DNA of 64,000 nucleotides from Sipunculus nudus (taxonomy: Eukaryota > Annelida > Sipuncula > Golfingiida > Sipunculidae): positions 5,696,979 through 5,760,978 of the forward strand of contig CM049321.1 of the NCBI GenBank assembly GCA_026874595.1, in the 5' to 3' direction. The notes under the pieces were generated by a model. That model had not been told where the DNA came from and ran no database searches. It saw only the letters and a list, made by a program, of their open reading frames with translations. The stretch's first letter is position 1. The number at the start of each line of letters is the position of its first letter. The position numbers and the translations under genes are program-made. Shown here piece by piece: positions 39,420-51,400 of this stretch.

Positions 39420-40550
39420 TTAACCATGTAGTATGTGCATGAAAAGGCCTAAACTATCCCGAAAACAACGGTATATCACCTTTTTAACAAAATTGTCACA
39501 TGACACGCTTAACATTTTTAAATGACTATCACGTCAACTAGACGAGTACTTATCAAACTCATTTTGGGTTTTGTTGACTGGACTCAGGCTGGCTTAGCTT
39601 TTTGCATTGATTTTTAGTCATGGATGACATATCTATATATCGTCAACACTTATCAGACTGAATTTGAGTCATAGATGAGATATTTATATACAGTAAACAC
39701 CTACCCTGGGTTTTTCCTACATTACCCCTACTCCTACAGCCACGTACAGCCTGTCAGGTACTTGATCCCTCCCTTGCTGCATCTCCTGAGCAATCAGGAT
39801 GATATCATAAATGATATCATGAACTTTTTTATATTTATGCTGCCCACTTATCTTATGCTTTCCACATGTTCAAACCACCATACTTACTTTAGTAGTACAT
39901 TCCCTTTCTGTTTAAGTGGGCCTTCAGACAGGTTGTATTAGATACTCCTAGCTCCCTACATACAAAATGGCGGCTTGCGCTTTCCACTCATGACCAGACT
40001 TGCCGCATGACATCAGCAGTACCCTGATAGTACGTAGACTATCACGTAACATCACTGAATAAGCTAACAAGGTCTTGCTCATGAATAATTATCGTCTTTC
40101 TATCATTATTCCTGACTACGAATTTACTAACCTTATAGCCACTGTAAAATACAAAATGCCAAGGAAAGATGTAGCTGACAAAACTGGCATTTAACCCGCC
40201 ATCCTGATTGATTGTTTATTAAGTTTAGAAGTTTATCCTCACTTTACTAAACATTTTCGCCCAAGGCAGTTCTAACATGGGCATTCACAATATTATACAA
40301 TAAATATACCAACCATGTAGTGTTGTGTTTCTCTCGGGTTGACCTCAGTCAGATGGTCCCTGTACACACGGAGATTGTCCGTCCACTCTTCGACATGGAC
40401 ATCATATGCCCTAAATTACGTTTACCCAGGTGATCTAATTTCAATTCCACTGATTCTGGAAATTTTAAACTGGTTCCCCTTCCATTAATCTCCCTCCTAT
40501 TGACACCATTGCAAAATAAGAGTGCGACGTATCCGGGCGTCGGCATGATA
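39420..40550. repeat. Composite repeat A, diverged internal fragment
   Basis: It follows A from about 830 to 1,800: gcatgaaaaggcctaaact, gactcaggctggcttagc, ttccctttctgttta and tctcgggttgac blocks appear in order, with more divergence than copies 1-3. Confidence 0.7.
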
Positions 40551-40701
40551 TGAAAACTTTAAATACATCGGGTATATGAATTAGGGTAACTGAATGAAGC
40601 AACGGTCCAACATCGGTTCTATCTACCGACCGACGCCATTTGTTTGCAGCCTGTATGTTCCAATGCCGATAAACGTCGCAGGTTCAAGATCAGCCTAATA
40701 T

Positions 40702-41058
40702 GTGCTCCGCGTCGGGCATTTTTCGGCACAGCAAGACTCCCAATATTTGCGACAAATGTCTTTCCTATACTCATATTATATGCTGACGCGTGATTTTGTC
40801 CAGAGTTTATTTACAGGCCAAAGAAGTGGCGTCATTTGGGCAGACAAGAACCGGGTTTTCATACGTCCAAACCGGCAAGATAGGTCTTCAACTAAGTATG
40901 TGGCATTATATAGGACATGGGCAACTGGACACATGACTTTGTTATATGTGTTGAGCAATTTGATGTTACTGTTCATAGGGATGCTGAGTGAAGTGAGGGT
41001 TAGTGGTTTGCTCCCCCGGATAGAGGACAGCAATCGGTACATTTACCGTTTAAATTAA
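40702..41058 (+). CDS. Orphan ORF, 118 codons, unknown
   Basis: The frame lies in sequence that is CpG-richer than its surroundings and outside the composite repeats. It is rich in arginine and hydrophobic residues, with one possible membrane-like segment (MTLLYVLSNLMLLFIGML, about residues 77-94). The opposite strand is also open for 88 codons over the same stretch, which weakens a coding claim. I see no splice sites, promoter or family signature, and it may be a chance ORF or a fragment of an unrecognised element. Confidence 0.2.
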   Translation: MLRVGHFSAQQDSQYLRQMSFLYSYYMLTRDFVQSLFTGQRSGVIWADKNRVFIRPNRQDRSSTKYVALYRTWATGHMTLLYVLSNLMLLFIGMLSEVRVSGLLPRIEDSNRYIYRLN

Positions 41059-41888
41059 AAGAATATCAAAGTTAAATGTTTTGAAAAAAAGGGTTGCATC
41101 AAAATTGTTAACAGATGAACGAACACACAAACAGAGGACGAAGCTCGTTTTCATAAATCCTTCATATGACATGTTTGATTTACAACTTAAAACTCATTCA
41201 AACAATCTGAAAATCATTCAAATGTGACCAAAACCCAATAATGTTACAAAACCAATCAGCTTAATCTTCAAGCTAAAATAGAAACATATCTGTAACAGTT
41301 ATTGGTATATCTATAAATACAAGATAAAACATCATTAAAGATACAAAAAAGTGACCCGATCCAAATTAATAATGTCTAGTCCTCAGAGTTTGCTTTTCGT
41401 GGAGTATTATCATTAACATAATCATAACATTTCACACTATTTATAGGCACTACAAAGGCACTCTTAATGTTAATGGTAACCAGTGACTATAAGGGCTGCG
41501 CGATATTATCTTTATATTTGTATATCGCGATTCGGTGAATCGCATATTGCGTTGATTCAGTTTTCAAATATCAATAATTTCTCTATATTTTTTTTACTTG
41601 AATAAAACTATTTTTTCGGTTATACGAATAATATTTAGTACGAATTTAGACATCTTAATGTAGAGGCTTTAATTACAGGCCTAAAATGAAATGTTCAATT
41701 CGGCCATATATACCAAAGATTAAAGGTTCGTTTAATGTAATTTCCATGTCTGCAAGATGGTTAACAAGAAATATTCCTTACAGCTAAGAGTAATAAGTGC
41801 TGAGCACATCCATAATGAATGATGCTTTATTAATTTATTCTTTCCTGATATCCTTTGATAATTGCAGGAAAATCAGGTGTAAAGGGAA

Positions 41889-42124
41889 CAGTATTATTTT
41901 TATATTTTTATTTTTTTTTTTTATTTTTTATTAGAATAATTGTTTAAGAATGGCAGACTTGGAATGTGGTACATGACTTTAGTTATAAACACCAAGTGTC
42001 AAGATAACAGTATTATTTTATTTATTTTTTTATTAGTAGTATTACTGTTTAGGAATGGCAGATTTGCAATGTGGTACATTGCTTTGATTATACACACAGT
42101 CTATCACTCTCTGTGCTAATCCTG
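41889..42124. repeat. 118-bp tandem duplication
   Basis: The sequence from acagtattatttt through gaatggcaga and aatgtggtacat is present twice, starting at 41,889 and 42,007, with poly-T length differences and a few substitutions. Confidence 0.85.
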
Positions 42125-42164
42125 CACAGTCCAGAATTTAGTGATTGAAATAAAGTGATCTGCC

Positions 42165-44270
42165 TAAACTTATATATATACCCAATGGTTTTGCTGCCCG
42201 CGCCACTTCATGATATCATGGCTGCTCCCTAAATCAGAGCCTCACAGTGAATTAGATTTGACCAAATATTTTTAGTAAAGATGTTATTTCGTGAGTTTCC
42301 TTAGCTTTGTTCAAAATAATATCTGACAAAAATAATAATAGATTAATGCCAATGGTATCTTAAGGAATCCTTTTGGCCTCATTCAGCAGACAATGCCACC
42401 CACAGAACAAAGACCTCGATTACCCCAGAAATGGCCGGATGATCGACAATTTACATTATATGTACTGCAGACGCGCATCATAACCAACACGTTCGGTGGA
42501 CTAATTATATGAAGTAAAAATCACATACATGGAGACGATGTACAATATGAAAGAGAATATAAAGAAACAAGTGAGAATTTACTAGGAAACGACACGTAAA
42601 CAGCATCGGAAAGGATGGGTAGTTTTACCTGCTTTGATGGTCCCGGTTTTTTGAAGCCAAAGGAACATGAAATAGTTCTGCTGTTAAATAAATAGGTAGA
42701 CTGAGAAGAAAGGTGAATGATTTCTGCCGACATGATAACTGTTTGCTGATAGAGTTCATGTTTCTTTTACTCACTTCAGTGCTTCGTCGGTTCTAAGCAC
42801 GTTCGGAAATTACATTTCGCACTTCAACAAAAAATAGCATTGGAGAACATTGTTGAAAATAGTTAATTCTATACTTTATTGATTATGATCAATATTTACC
42901 AGTTCCATATATGTAAAAAACATGTCTGATAGCAGGTCGATATCCATACAGTAAAATAATAAATTGTTTAGGAGAAATGTTTAGCGGCCAAGTAGGATTT
43001 TGTTTCATGCTGTATTTTAACTACCCAAGACTGCACCTTTTAAGCCTGAATTTCAAAATGTTTCTACACCATGTTTGGTGAATCCCTTATGGTCCTCCCT
43101 TTATAACACAAACCCCCATTCTCAAATCCAATATGTGCACCTTGAAAAATAATACTCTGGAGAAAAAATAAAGACAATTGGCCCGAAGAAAACCCGATGT
43201 GGAATATATAGTTTTTTTTATCCAAGATCTTGCCGGGATTTTGTCTGAGGGGTAACATGACAACCTACCCCGAGACAAAATTCCCCCCTCCCCGACGATT
43301 ATCCCCACCAGACTAATTCTCCCTGACAATTACAATCAAAGAATAAACATTTACTTAAACCCCCGAAAAAATACCCCAATAATAACCCACCCACAGTCAA
43401 TTCCCCCATCTACTGAACAATTGCTGCCTGACAATAGCCCCCTTCAGTCAATTTTCCCACAAGACCCCCCCCCCCCCCCTCTTGAACACAATAATCCTAC
43501 GGGACAATGCACAGGACTACTGAAAGAAGCCCGGACGACCGCTAAAGATATAACCTCTTTTGACCAAAAGACGACATCCCCTTCCCCAGATTTTAATAAT
43601 TTTCCCAACTCCTACGTACCACATAATATGAACTATACTTCCATATTTACAAAATAAACTTTGCTAAATTTTCAGCAAAATATTCGTTTCAAGTAAACAT
43701 TCAAAAATATAACAATTCTTGAAAATTAAATAATTCTAATTTTTCTTAGTATGAGATTGATGAATGTATGACAAAACTATTCATTGAATATTAATTCTAA
43801 AAATTATCTTTTTGATAATCCTTTTTTAAAGAGGGTTAAGTGGTTGGAGTTGTTTTAAGATTTTTACTAGGTGTCCTTTTTCAGAAAAGCGGATGGCTCT
43901 CAGATTTGCCATGCAGACAAGTCGCATGATGACTGCCTTATAATAATTAGTACCCATTTTTATTGATTCATGTTTTTCATCGACGATTGTACCTTTCAGA
44001 ACGCACAAATAGATAAACAAATGATAACATGTACTGAATTGCAGCACACCTGGCAGGCTTGAATCCACGTTTTTCTCACATATTTATTAATTTAATAAAG
44101 GCCTCGTAACACCGATTGAGGCACAATATCAAAAAGCAGACCCATGTGAGACTGAGTCCCGTTGGTATCAAGAAAACAGTGATTACATGAAAGATGCAAG
44201 GGACGACTGCAGTGTCTTTCCGCAGCGGGAGGAGCGTATAAAATGTTTGCAAAGTTTTCAAAGAGGGAAA
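42165..44270. repeat. Composite repeat A, copy next to the gene (upstream member of a pair)
   Basis: It begins with the cccaatggttttgctgcc block, holds the gtgcttcgtcggttctaagc block near 42,778 and a C-rich array (43,255-43,520), then a block gatgactgccttataataatt to cacacctggcaggcttgaat. From 42,718 it is collinear with 44,331-46,305 and forms a tandem duplication of about 1.6-2 kb with that segment. It lacks about 315 bp that in the downstream copy holds the putative gene promoter. Confidence 0.85.
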
Positions 44271-45878
44271 TGTAAATATAGTTAATAAGCAGTTGTTAAA
44301 TAAACAGGTGCCCTTAGATGAAAGGGGAATGATTTCTGCCGACATGATAACTGTTTGCTTATAGATGTCATATTTCTTTCACTCCTTTCAGTGCTGCGTC
44401 GGTTCTAAGCACATTCGGAAATTACATTTCGCACTTCAACACAATATAGCATTGGAGAACATTGTTGAAAATAGGTATTTCAATACTTTATTGATCATGG
44501 TCAACATTTACCAATTCCATATATGTAAAATGTATATCTGATAGCAGGTCAATCTCCATACAGTAAAATAATAAATTGCTTTAGGAGAAATGTTTAACGG
44601 CCGAGTTAAGTGAAGTGACCTTTTGATGAATATATTTTTGATCGACCTGAAAAATATGGACCATAGTACAAATGGTGCTTTACAAAAAAAAAAAAACAAA
44701 CAAAAAAAAAAAAAAAGAGCCCGATTTAGTGTCATGCTGTATTTTAAACTACCCAAGACTGAGCCTTTAAAAACAGAGTTTAAAAATGTTTCTACACCAT
44801 GTGTGGAGAATCTCTTATCGTCTTCCCTTTATAACACCAACCCCCATTCTCAAACCCTCTATCTGCCCTGGGAAAAATGATACTCTGGAGATAAAATGAA
44901 GACATTTGACACGAAGAAAACCCGATTTGACTTATATCAGTTTTCTTATAATCGAGATCTAGCCGGCATTGATGGTCTGTGGGGCAACATGACAACCTAC
45001 CCCCCGACACCACCCCCCTCCCCCCAGATGATTACCCCCTCCCAGATAAATACTTCCGGTCGATTAAAATCAAACAACTATAAACAAAGATCACCCTCCC
45101 CCCGGCCATTCCTTCTATCCCCGAACAAATACCCCATAAATAACCCAATAAACAGTCAATTACCCCAAATACCCGACTATACTCCCCTGACAATAGCCCC
45201 CCCTAAAGACAATTTTGCCCCAAAACACTCCCCCTCCCCGAAAGAATAATCCAACGGGGCAATGCATAGGACTACCGCAAGAACGGCTAAAGATGTAACC
45301 TCATTTGACAATCAGGCCAAACAACTTCTAAAAATTTCAATAATTTTCCTAACTCCAACGTATCACATATAATGAAATACAATTTTTAATTTAAAAAAAA
45401 GAAAAACTTTGTTAAATTTTCAGCAAATTGTTTGTTACATGTAAACATTAAAAAATATAAACAATCATGACTATTCAGTTATTCTATTTTTTTCTTAATA
45501 TGAGGTTGAGGAATGTACGACAAAACTATAAATGTAATTGTATTTTTAAAATAATCTGTATGCTTATCCTTTTTTTAAAGAGGGTTAAGTGGTTAGAGTT
45601 GTTCCAAATTTTTTTCCTAGGTGTCCTTTTTTCAGAGAAGTGGATTGGGCTCAGATTTTCCCAGCAGACGAGGCGCATGATGACTGCCATATAATAATTA
45701 GTACTCATATTTATTGATCCATGTTTTTCATCGACGATTGTACCTTTCAGAACGCACAAATAGATAAACAAATGATAACATATACTGAATTACTGCACAC
45801 CTGGCAGGCTTGAATCCACGTTTTTCTCATACATTTGTTGCGCATGCTCACGTGTGCCACGCCTGCCAATGAAGAAGA

Positions 45879-45885
45879 TATAAAG
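45879..45885 (+). promoter_or_regulatory. Candidate TATA box
   Basis: TATAAAG sits about 30 bp upstream of a short stretch that ends in a good splice donor (45,940). The spacing fits a core promoter for the VWD-domain gene, whose first coding exon has a splice acceptor in front of it and so needs an upstream untranslated exon. The link is inferred and not shown by sequence alone. Confidence 0.4.
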
Positions 45886-45908
45886 CTCCGCCAGATCTGG
45901 GTCTTAGC

Positions 45909-45939
45909 ACGGAAGCAAGAAGTCACCAGAACTGACAAG
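45909..45939 (+). other. Putative untranslated first exon of the VWD gene
   Basis: From the predicted start about 30 bp after the TATA box to the donor AAG|GTAAGA. It contains no ATG. It would splice over 2.4 kb to the acceptor at 48,376. A competing reading is a 156-codon ORF at 45,835-46,305 that runs through the donor. Confidence 0.35.
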
Positions 45940-48376
45940 GTAAGAGGAACAGACATTTCTTGCTTTTTACTAAAATACAGGATGGACCTTTCTCAAATCT
46001 ACCTGTTTGAAAACTTTGCTTGCATTATTAAAACCATTGGTTTTCTTGATTCCAACCGGAAAAAAATCTCTCATTGGTCTGTTTATTTTTATGCTATGCC
46101 CAAGTCAACGTGGACCGGTGTGGCCTGTTTAAACTTTTTGCTGGATGAAAAATGCAATACCACGCTTTCAGTGGTCAGATTGCAATTCTGTGCTCTGTGC
46201 CCACCCTGGTGTTTGAGCCAAGAGAAACTTGCCATACAAAGCAATGGTTACTCGAAAGGATGTCTTGGGCGACTGCAGTGTATAACCGCACCGGAAGGAG
46301 CGTAGCGTTCCTATATGGGAGACTTTCGACAAAGTTCATATAAAGTTCGTCAAAGTACATATGTGTATATATTATAGACAATTCACTGGTAATATAGACT
46401 CTCATTGTTCTACTTAATAATCACACTATGGTTCAATCTTGTGTATGGTTAACCATGTGGATGCGCAATAAACTCCCAAAAATGGGAGGGAACATAAAAA
46501 TTTAACAGCGAATAAACAAAATTCTTGATCTGTAATATGGTTTTTATGGTTCTGTTTGTACATATTTGCAGTTCACGTGTCTGTTAACCATTACGAGGCA
46601 AAGGGACCAAGATCCGAACATTTTCACGCGTGAAACTACAGACATAAAAAAGGGGACGTGTTAGATGAAATACAGAAGTAATACAGGTTCAAGGAATGGA
46701 AAATCTTTATCTGTAAAGTTGCTTGTGTTTGCTACCAGGTGGCGTGTGCGCTTTGTTTATGTTGTCGCGACTTGTAACAGTGCAAACTTATTTAATTTGC
46801 ATTTATACACAGAAATAAGCAGACGGATTGAAAATTAAATATTTACATAAATAATAGTACTTCCAGTGTATCAAACATACCTTATATAGGAATAGGTCCA
46901 TCAATATACCGTTATATATTTTTGCAGCACATATCGAAGTTTGATAATGATTATTGCACGGATTTGTAGTATATGGCAACATTCTAGTTATTTCCTCTAG
47001 TAACACAACTTATAAGCATCAATCATAGTCGTTAAAACTAAGGGTTTTAAATTACATTGGAAATTGTTGATATATATCAGGGGAAAGGCCACATATCTAC
47101 GAAACCTGCGGAGTTTGACTTCGCGTGTGTAGGAGATTGAAAGATCACTATTTCCTTTCTGAAGCAATGTTTCGCCAACTTTCAGTTCTGATAGCAGGTA
47201 GGCTGATTTCTCTCGACAGGGCATCCGATTTTTTATAAGGTGGATCAGTAGGTTAGTCCATAATGGTAAAAGGGGTATGGGAGCTTATATTATATCAGTG
47301 CCATTTGTTACATTCATTTATACTATTTGCCCCTTTTCAATACATTCTTATCAAAAATAGTTAGCATATGTTCCTCGAATATAAAATTATAAATATATGA
47401 TATTATTTGCAATATGCACGGGTGATATTATTTTGCTATAGCCGTTTACTGTTAGAAGGGAGAACTCGGGCTCACTTGATATTGTCACCTGGATATCCCT
47501 CATTTTTCCAGCTGTTATCAGGTCAAAAGTTCTGCATATTTATTTTTTTTAGTTTGAACCTTTTCCATAAAGCTAAGCAACTCATTAATACAATACGTGT
47601 TGAAAGTTTGATAACAGATACATTTGAAACCGATCAAAATATCACACGTGATGTAAATACAAAATGTCAGAATTAGTTTTTCAAATTCAGTTAATGTATC
47701 TGCATGACTTCCAAAATTGGCAACAAAAATACAATTTTAATTTATGGAGATTTTGCCCTAAAGGTACAACCTTTTGATTCATATGTAGACTGATATATTG
47801 ATCTAGTCTGTCCCATATATTGACGCTTAATATAAATCGCCTCAGTCGATATCTTCCCGATTGACAGGGACTTATTGAAAAATAAACGAAATCACGCCAA
47901 TCACATAATAGCTTGAATCGTCAGCGTTATTCAACCCAATCTGAGGGAAGGGCCTGGATTGTTTAAAAAAGATTATTCACTTATAAACTTTGGTGGTACA
48001 TGTCCCCTTGCCGCAAAACTCTCTCTGCACCAAACTCACACCGGATGCTGCTGACGGATTCCTTTCGGTTTGTTCTAGCTCGCCCTTTACGAATTCTGTC
48101 CAAATTTTTTTCCCAGCTTCTCAAAACCTCCGGGTCTGTTTTTTTGCGATCAAACTTAAACCTGAATGTCTAAGGTCTCATGGTAATATTATAGATGACC
48201 ACTAGGTAAATTAATTATTCACCCATTCAATCATAAAAATGATAATGGTTATTGGTGTTTATTAATCCTCCTTGCTGTTTTGCAGCATAAGGAATTTCCC
48301 TCGTCTGATTACTACATGAGTGATTATATCATCAACTTTTAATTAAGTCATCGATGGATGTTATTATTTGCTGCAG
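45940..48376 (+). other. Putative 5'-UTR intron / intergenic stretch
   Basis: AT-rich, with no confident exon. A minus-strand open stretch at about 47,990-48,180 reads as charged protein (for example FDRKKTDPEVLRSWEKNLDR), but has no start, splice sites or recognised family. Confidence 0.4.
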
Positions 48377-48433
48377 GTATAGAGGCCAGTATGATGTACA
48401 AGGGGACTATCCTCATTCTGTCCGTGTTGTCAT
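48377..48433 (+). CDS. VWD gene, exon with start codon
   Basis: Acceptor TTTGCTGCAG precedes the exon, with 14 nt of leader before ATG at 48,391. There is a second ATG directly after. It encodes the hydrophobic core of the signal peptide and ends in phase 1 at donor CAT|GTGAGT. Confidence 0.85.
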
Positions 48434-51400
48434 GTGAGTACTTTACTTATTTATTATAAAATTTGTATTGCTACATGTTTCAGCGCAGTCGTAACAGAAT
48501 AACACTTGTTATAAGCGAAGCCCATTGAAAGAGTTATATACAATCAATGCAATATCTATAAGCAGCGAGATAAATTCAGTTTGCAGGAAATAGCAGAAGA
48601 CATTCAAAGATAAGTAATCTTAACAATGAAAAATAAATTAATGTATCATAAAATTATAAAAGTCATCTGGTCACGCAGGATAAGATCGATAAGGGCCAAC
48701 AAACAACCTGACAATACTTAGTAGAAACACTGGTTACATAAACAATAATAAGTAAATCTAAGATGGCCTAGGACAATTCAGGAAATATGAACGCGATAAA
48801 AATAAAACAAAATGCACTGCCGGCATAAGTACCAAGCCGTTTCTTATGCTTCAGTGGATTAGTAAATATATTTTTTTTCTTTTCGTGCATCGTGTAGCAT
48901 AACGTATAGTTTGTTCTTTGTCATGTGGGTTCATCCCCTTAAACAAAGCGTATACATTGCATGCATTCTCAGTATCGACTGCTCGCAGTAGTTGGTGGGG
49001 GGGGGGGGGGGGTTGAGTTAGCACAGGACCAAGAAAATTTAGATTGTTAAAAAATGAGGGTATCGACAGGAATCCAGTTTGTATCTATCAGAATGATAAA
49101 TTAATCCAACTTATTGTAAGCGAATTTTGAAGTAATGCCTCTTTATTCAGGTTACATATGGAACGTATTGTTTAGATAAAGTAGACATGTATTTTTGTAT
49201 ATTTAGAGATATACTTTTAAAACATAATGCAGTTATGCCAATAACAAAAAAATAATAAATATATCTATTTCTTGTATTTCATGAATTATTTGCTTTGTGG
49301 AAGTTTCACCTAGTTTTTTTGCATGAGGATAAAGTTGACATCAAAAGTACCCTTTATTGCGCAAACTTTACTCTCGTTCTATTTACTGTTCTTCTTGTTG
49401 CTATGAAATACCCGAAGACGCCTTGCGGCAAGATATATCCCTTTATTATAATGCTCATTGTTAAAGTATTTTAACATATTTTCGGATTATTAACTGTTCT
49501 TGTTTGATCAATATTTTTAGGTAATGTTTATTTTGGTTTATTTAGTTTTTAACCGTGGCTGTTGTTCTCCATGCTTCAAGCGAGAAGATATCGATTTTAT
49601 TGTTATATTCTACGGTATTCTATACATCCGAGCCTAAACCCCCTGTATTGATGTGCGCAAATATATTCAAAATATTCTGACTAGGTTTTGTTGAAATGTT
49701 GTGCAAGTGTGGAGATAATTTGAATCACCATAGATGTATTTTTGGGGGATTCGGTCCAATTGTTTCAATCCGGTTTTTCGGCAAGTTTGTCATAAAAGAG
49801 TAACTTAACGATAACAGCTGGTAGCTTTACTAGATTTAATCTTGGATGAAGTTTCCTGAGGATCATAGTTGGACATTCTTGTCTCCAACAACATCTTCAG
49901 TTGCTAAATTTTATCTAAACTATAAGGTTTTCTTTTCCCTCTCAAGATACCTGGGGCCATCGGTAAGTGTTCCACCGGTTACGTCATGTATAAGAAAATT
50001 AGCACTATTGTTTCATGGGTTTTGGCATAGTGTACAAACGTGTGATCTATTTTCCTTTTTTTACCAGTCGACCCACAAAACGTAGAATGTTGCGGTCCTC
50101 CATAGGAATTATATTTGCTCCACTTATTAAAATATTGTATATAATCAATCAAAATTTGGGCCAACTTTCATACCTTTAAGAATTACTTTGGGAATTTATG
50201 CCATAGTACGCATTACCAACATTATCACGGACTTTGGCTTGATCTGCAAACCGAAAAATAAAAAAAAAGGAACATCTCATTTGTATGGTAACCGCCGTCA
50301 TCTCACATGCTATTGTTGTCAACTAAACAACCCGAGACTGATATGTGTCTTTTCAGAATTTTTATCTAAGTATTTACTAAATAAAAAAAAATGGAGAGAA
50401 GTCATTGCATAACAAACAACAATAGGTACGATAGAGTCAAGAGTTATATTTCGATAAGCATACACATTTTAGCGTCATTCGTATGAATATCTCTGGAATA
50501 ATGACTTTGTTCGGAAAAAGGGCAATCCACTGTAATTATTTATTTTAACGTTAGTTTAATTCAAGGCTTTGTGAATTATAAAAAAAACACCAAGAAGGAA
50601 TTTATGGGCCAAAAATGTTTACAATAATGTTTTATTTTAATGTTGATATAAAGCAGATATTGGTAATATTGTAATGTTATCTTGCAGTTTTGGCAGAAGT
50701 TCAGGGAGCAAGAGGTCAGTATTTTTCAAACCCAACATTTGTGTGTCAATCTTTACATCTTATATTTAGCGCATTAAGTTTCGAACCTCGTATATGTATT
50801 TGTCTGTAATTCGCTGAAGAGTTCATATCGAAGACAAATATTGAGAAAATGTAGAATTGAATTCTCATAAATGTAGGCATTTATAAATCATAAATTTATA
50901 AACTGGTATATCGCGTTATTTTCACAGATATATGTTGCAAACTGAGTGGTAACGGGAACTACAAACAATTCGACAACCCCCCAAGTGTACATTTCAGAAG
51001 CAACTGTGTGTACAATTTTGCATCTGACATAAACGGAGGATTTCAAATCTGGGTCGATCCTGAATTCCATAAAGATAACCCTAAAGTCAGTTTCGCAAAT
51101 AGTACGATTATTCATTATGACGGCAAGACGTACTATCTCAACTACACGGAAGTCCAGTTGGTATGTCGGAACTTTTTTTTTTCAGATCACATTAGCATAC
51201 CATTAGCAACCTCCCTGCCACCACGTGGGAATGGGAGGCTTATATGGGGTAATAGTTTATTTTTTAAACATAAAACTTTATTGTGGATGGAACTCGTGAA
51301 TAAGTAAATATAAATGCCGGCCACACGTGATCCCGTACAACATAAAGTTTGACTACGTTATGCAAAGATATTTTAAAGAAAAGTAGCCGAGGAACAGAAA

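Larger units (their letters stand above)
40551..42164. other. Mostly single-copy region, orphan ORF
   Basis: It contains a 118-codon plus-strand ORF (40,702-41,058), a GCGCGATATT-type patch (41,493-41,560) and a tandem duplication of about 118 bp (41,889-42,124). No confident gene is seen. Confidence 0.5.
44271..46305. repeat. Composite repeat A, downstream member of the pair
   Basis: It is collinear with 42,718-44,240: ctgcgtcggttctaagcac block (44,392), poly-A near 44,682, C-rich array (44,990-45,250), AT-rich block, cacacctggcaggcttgaat near 45,796, and gcgactgcagtgt...ggaggagcgta-type block near 46,270 (44,205 in the upstream member). The interval 45,830-46,200 is present here but mostly missing upstream. 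Confidence 0.8.
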
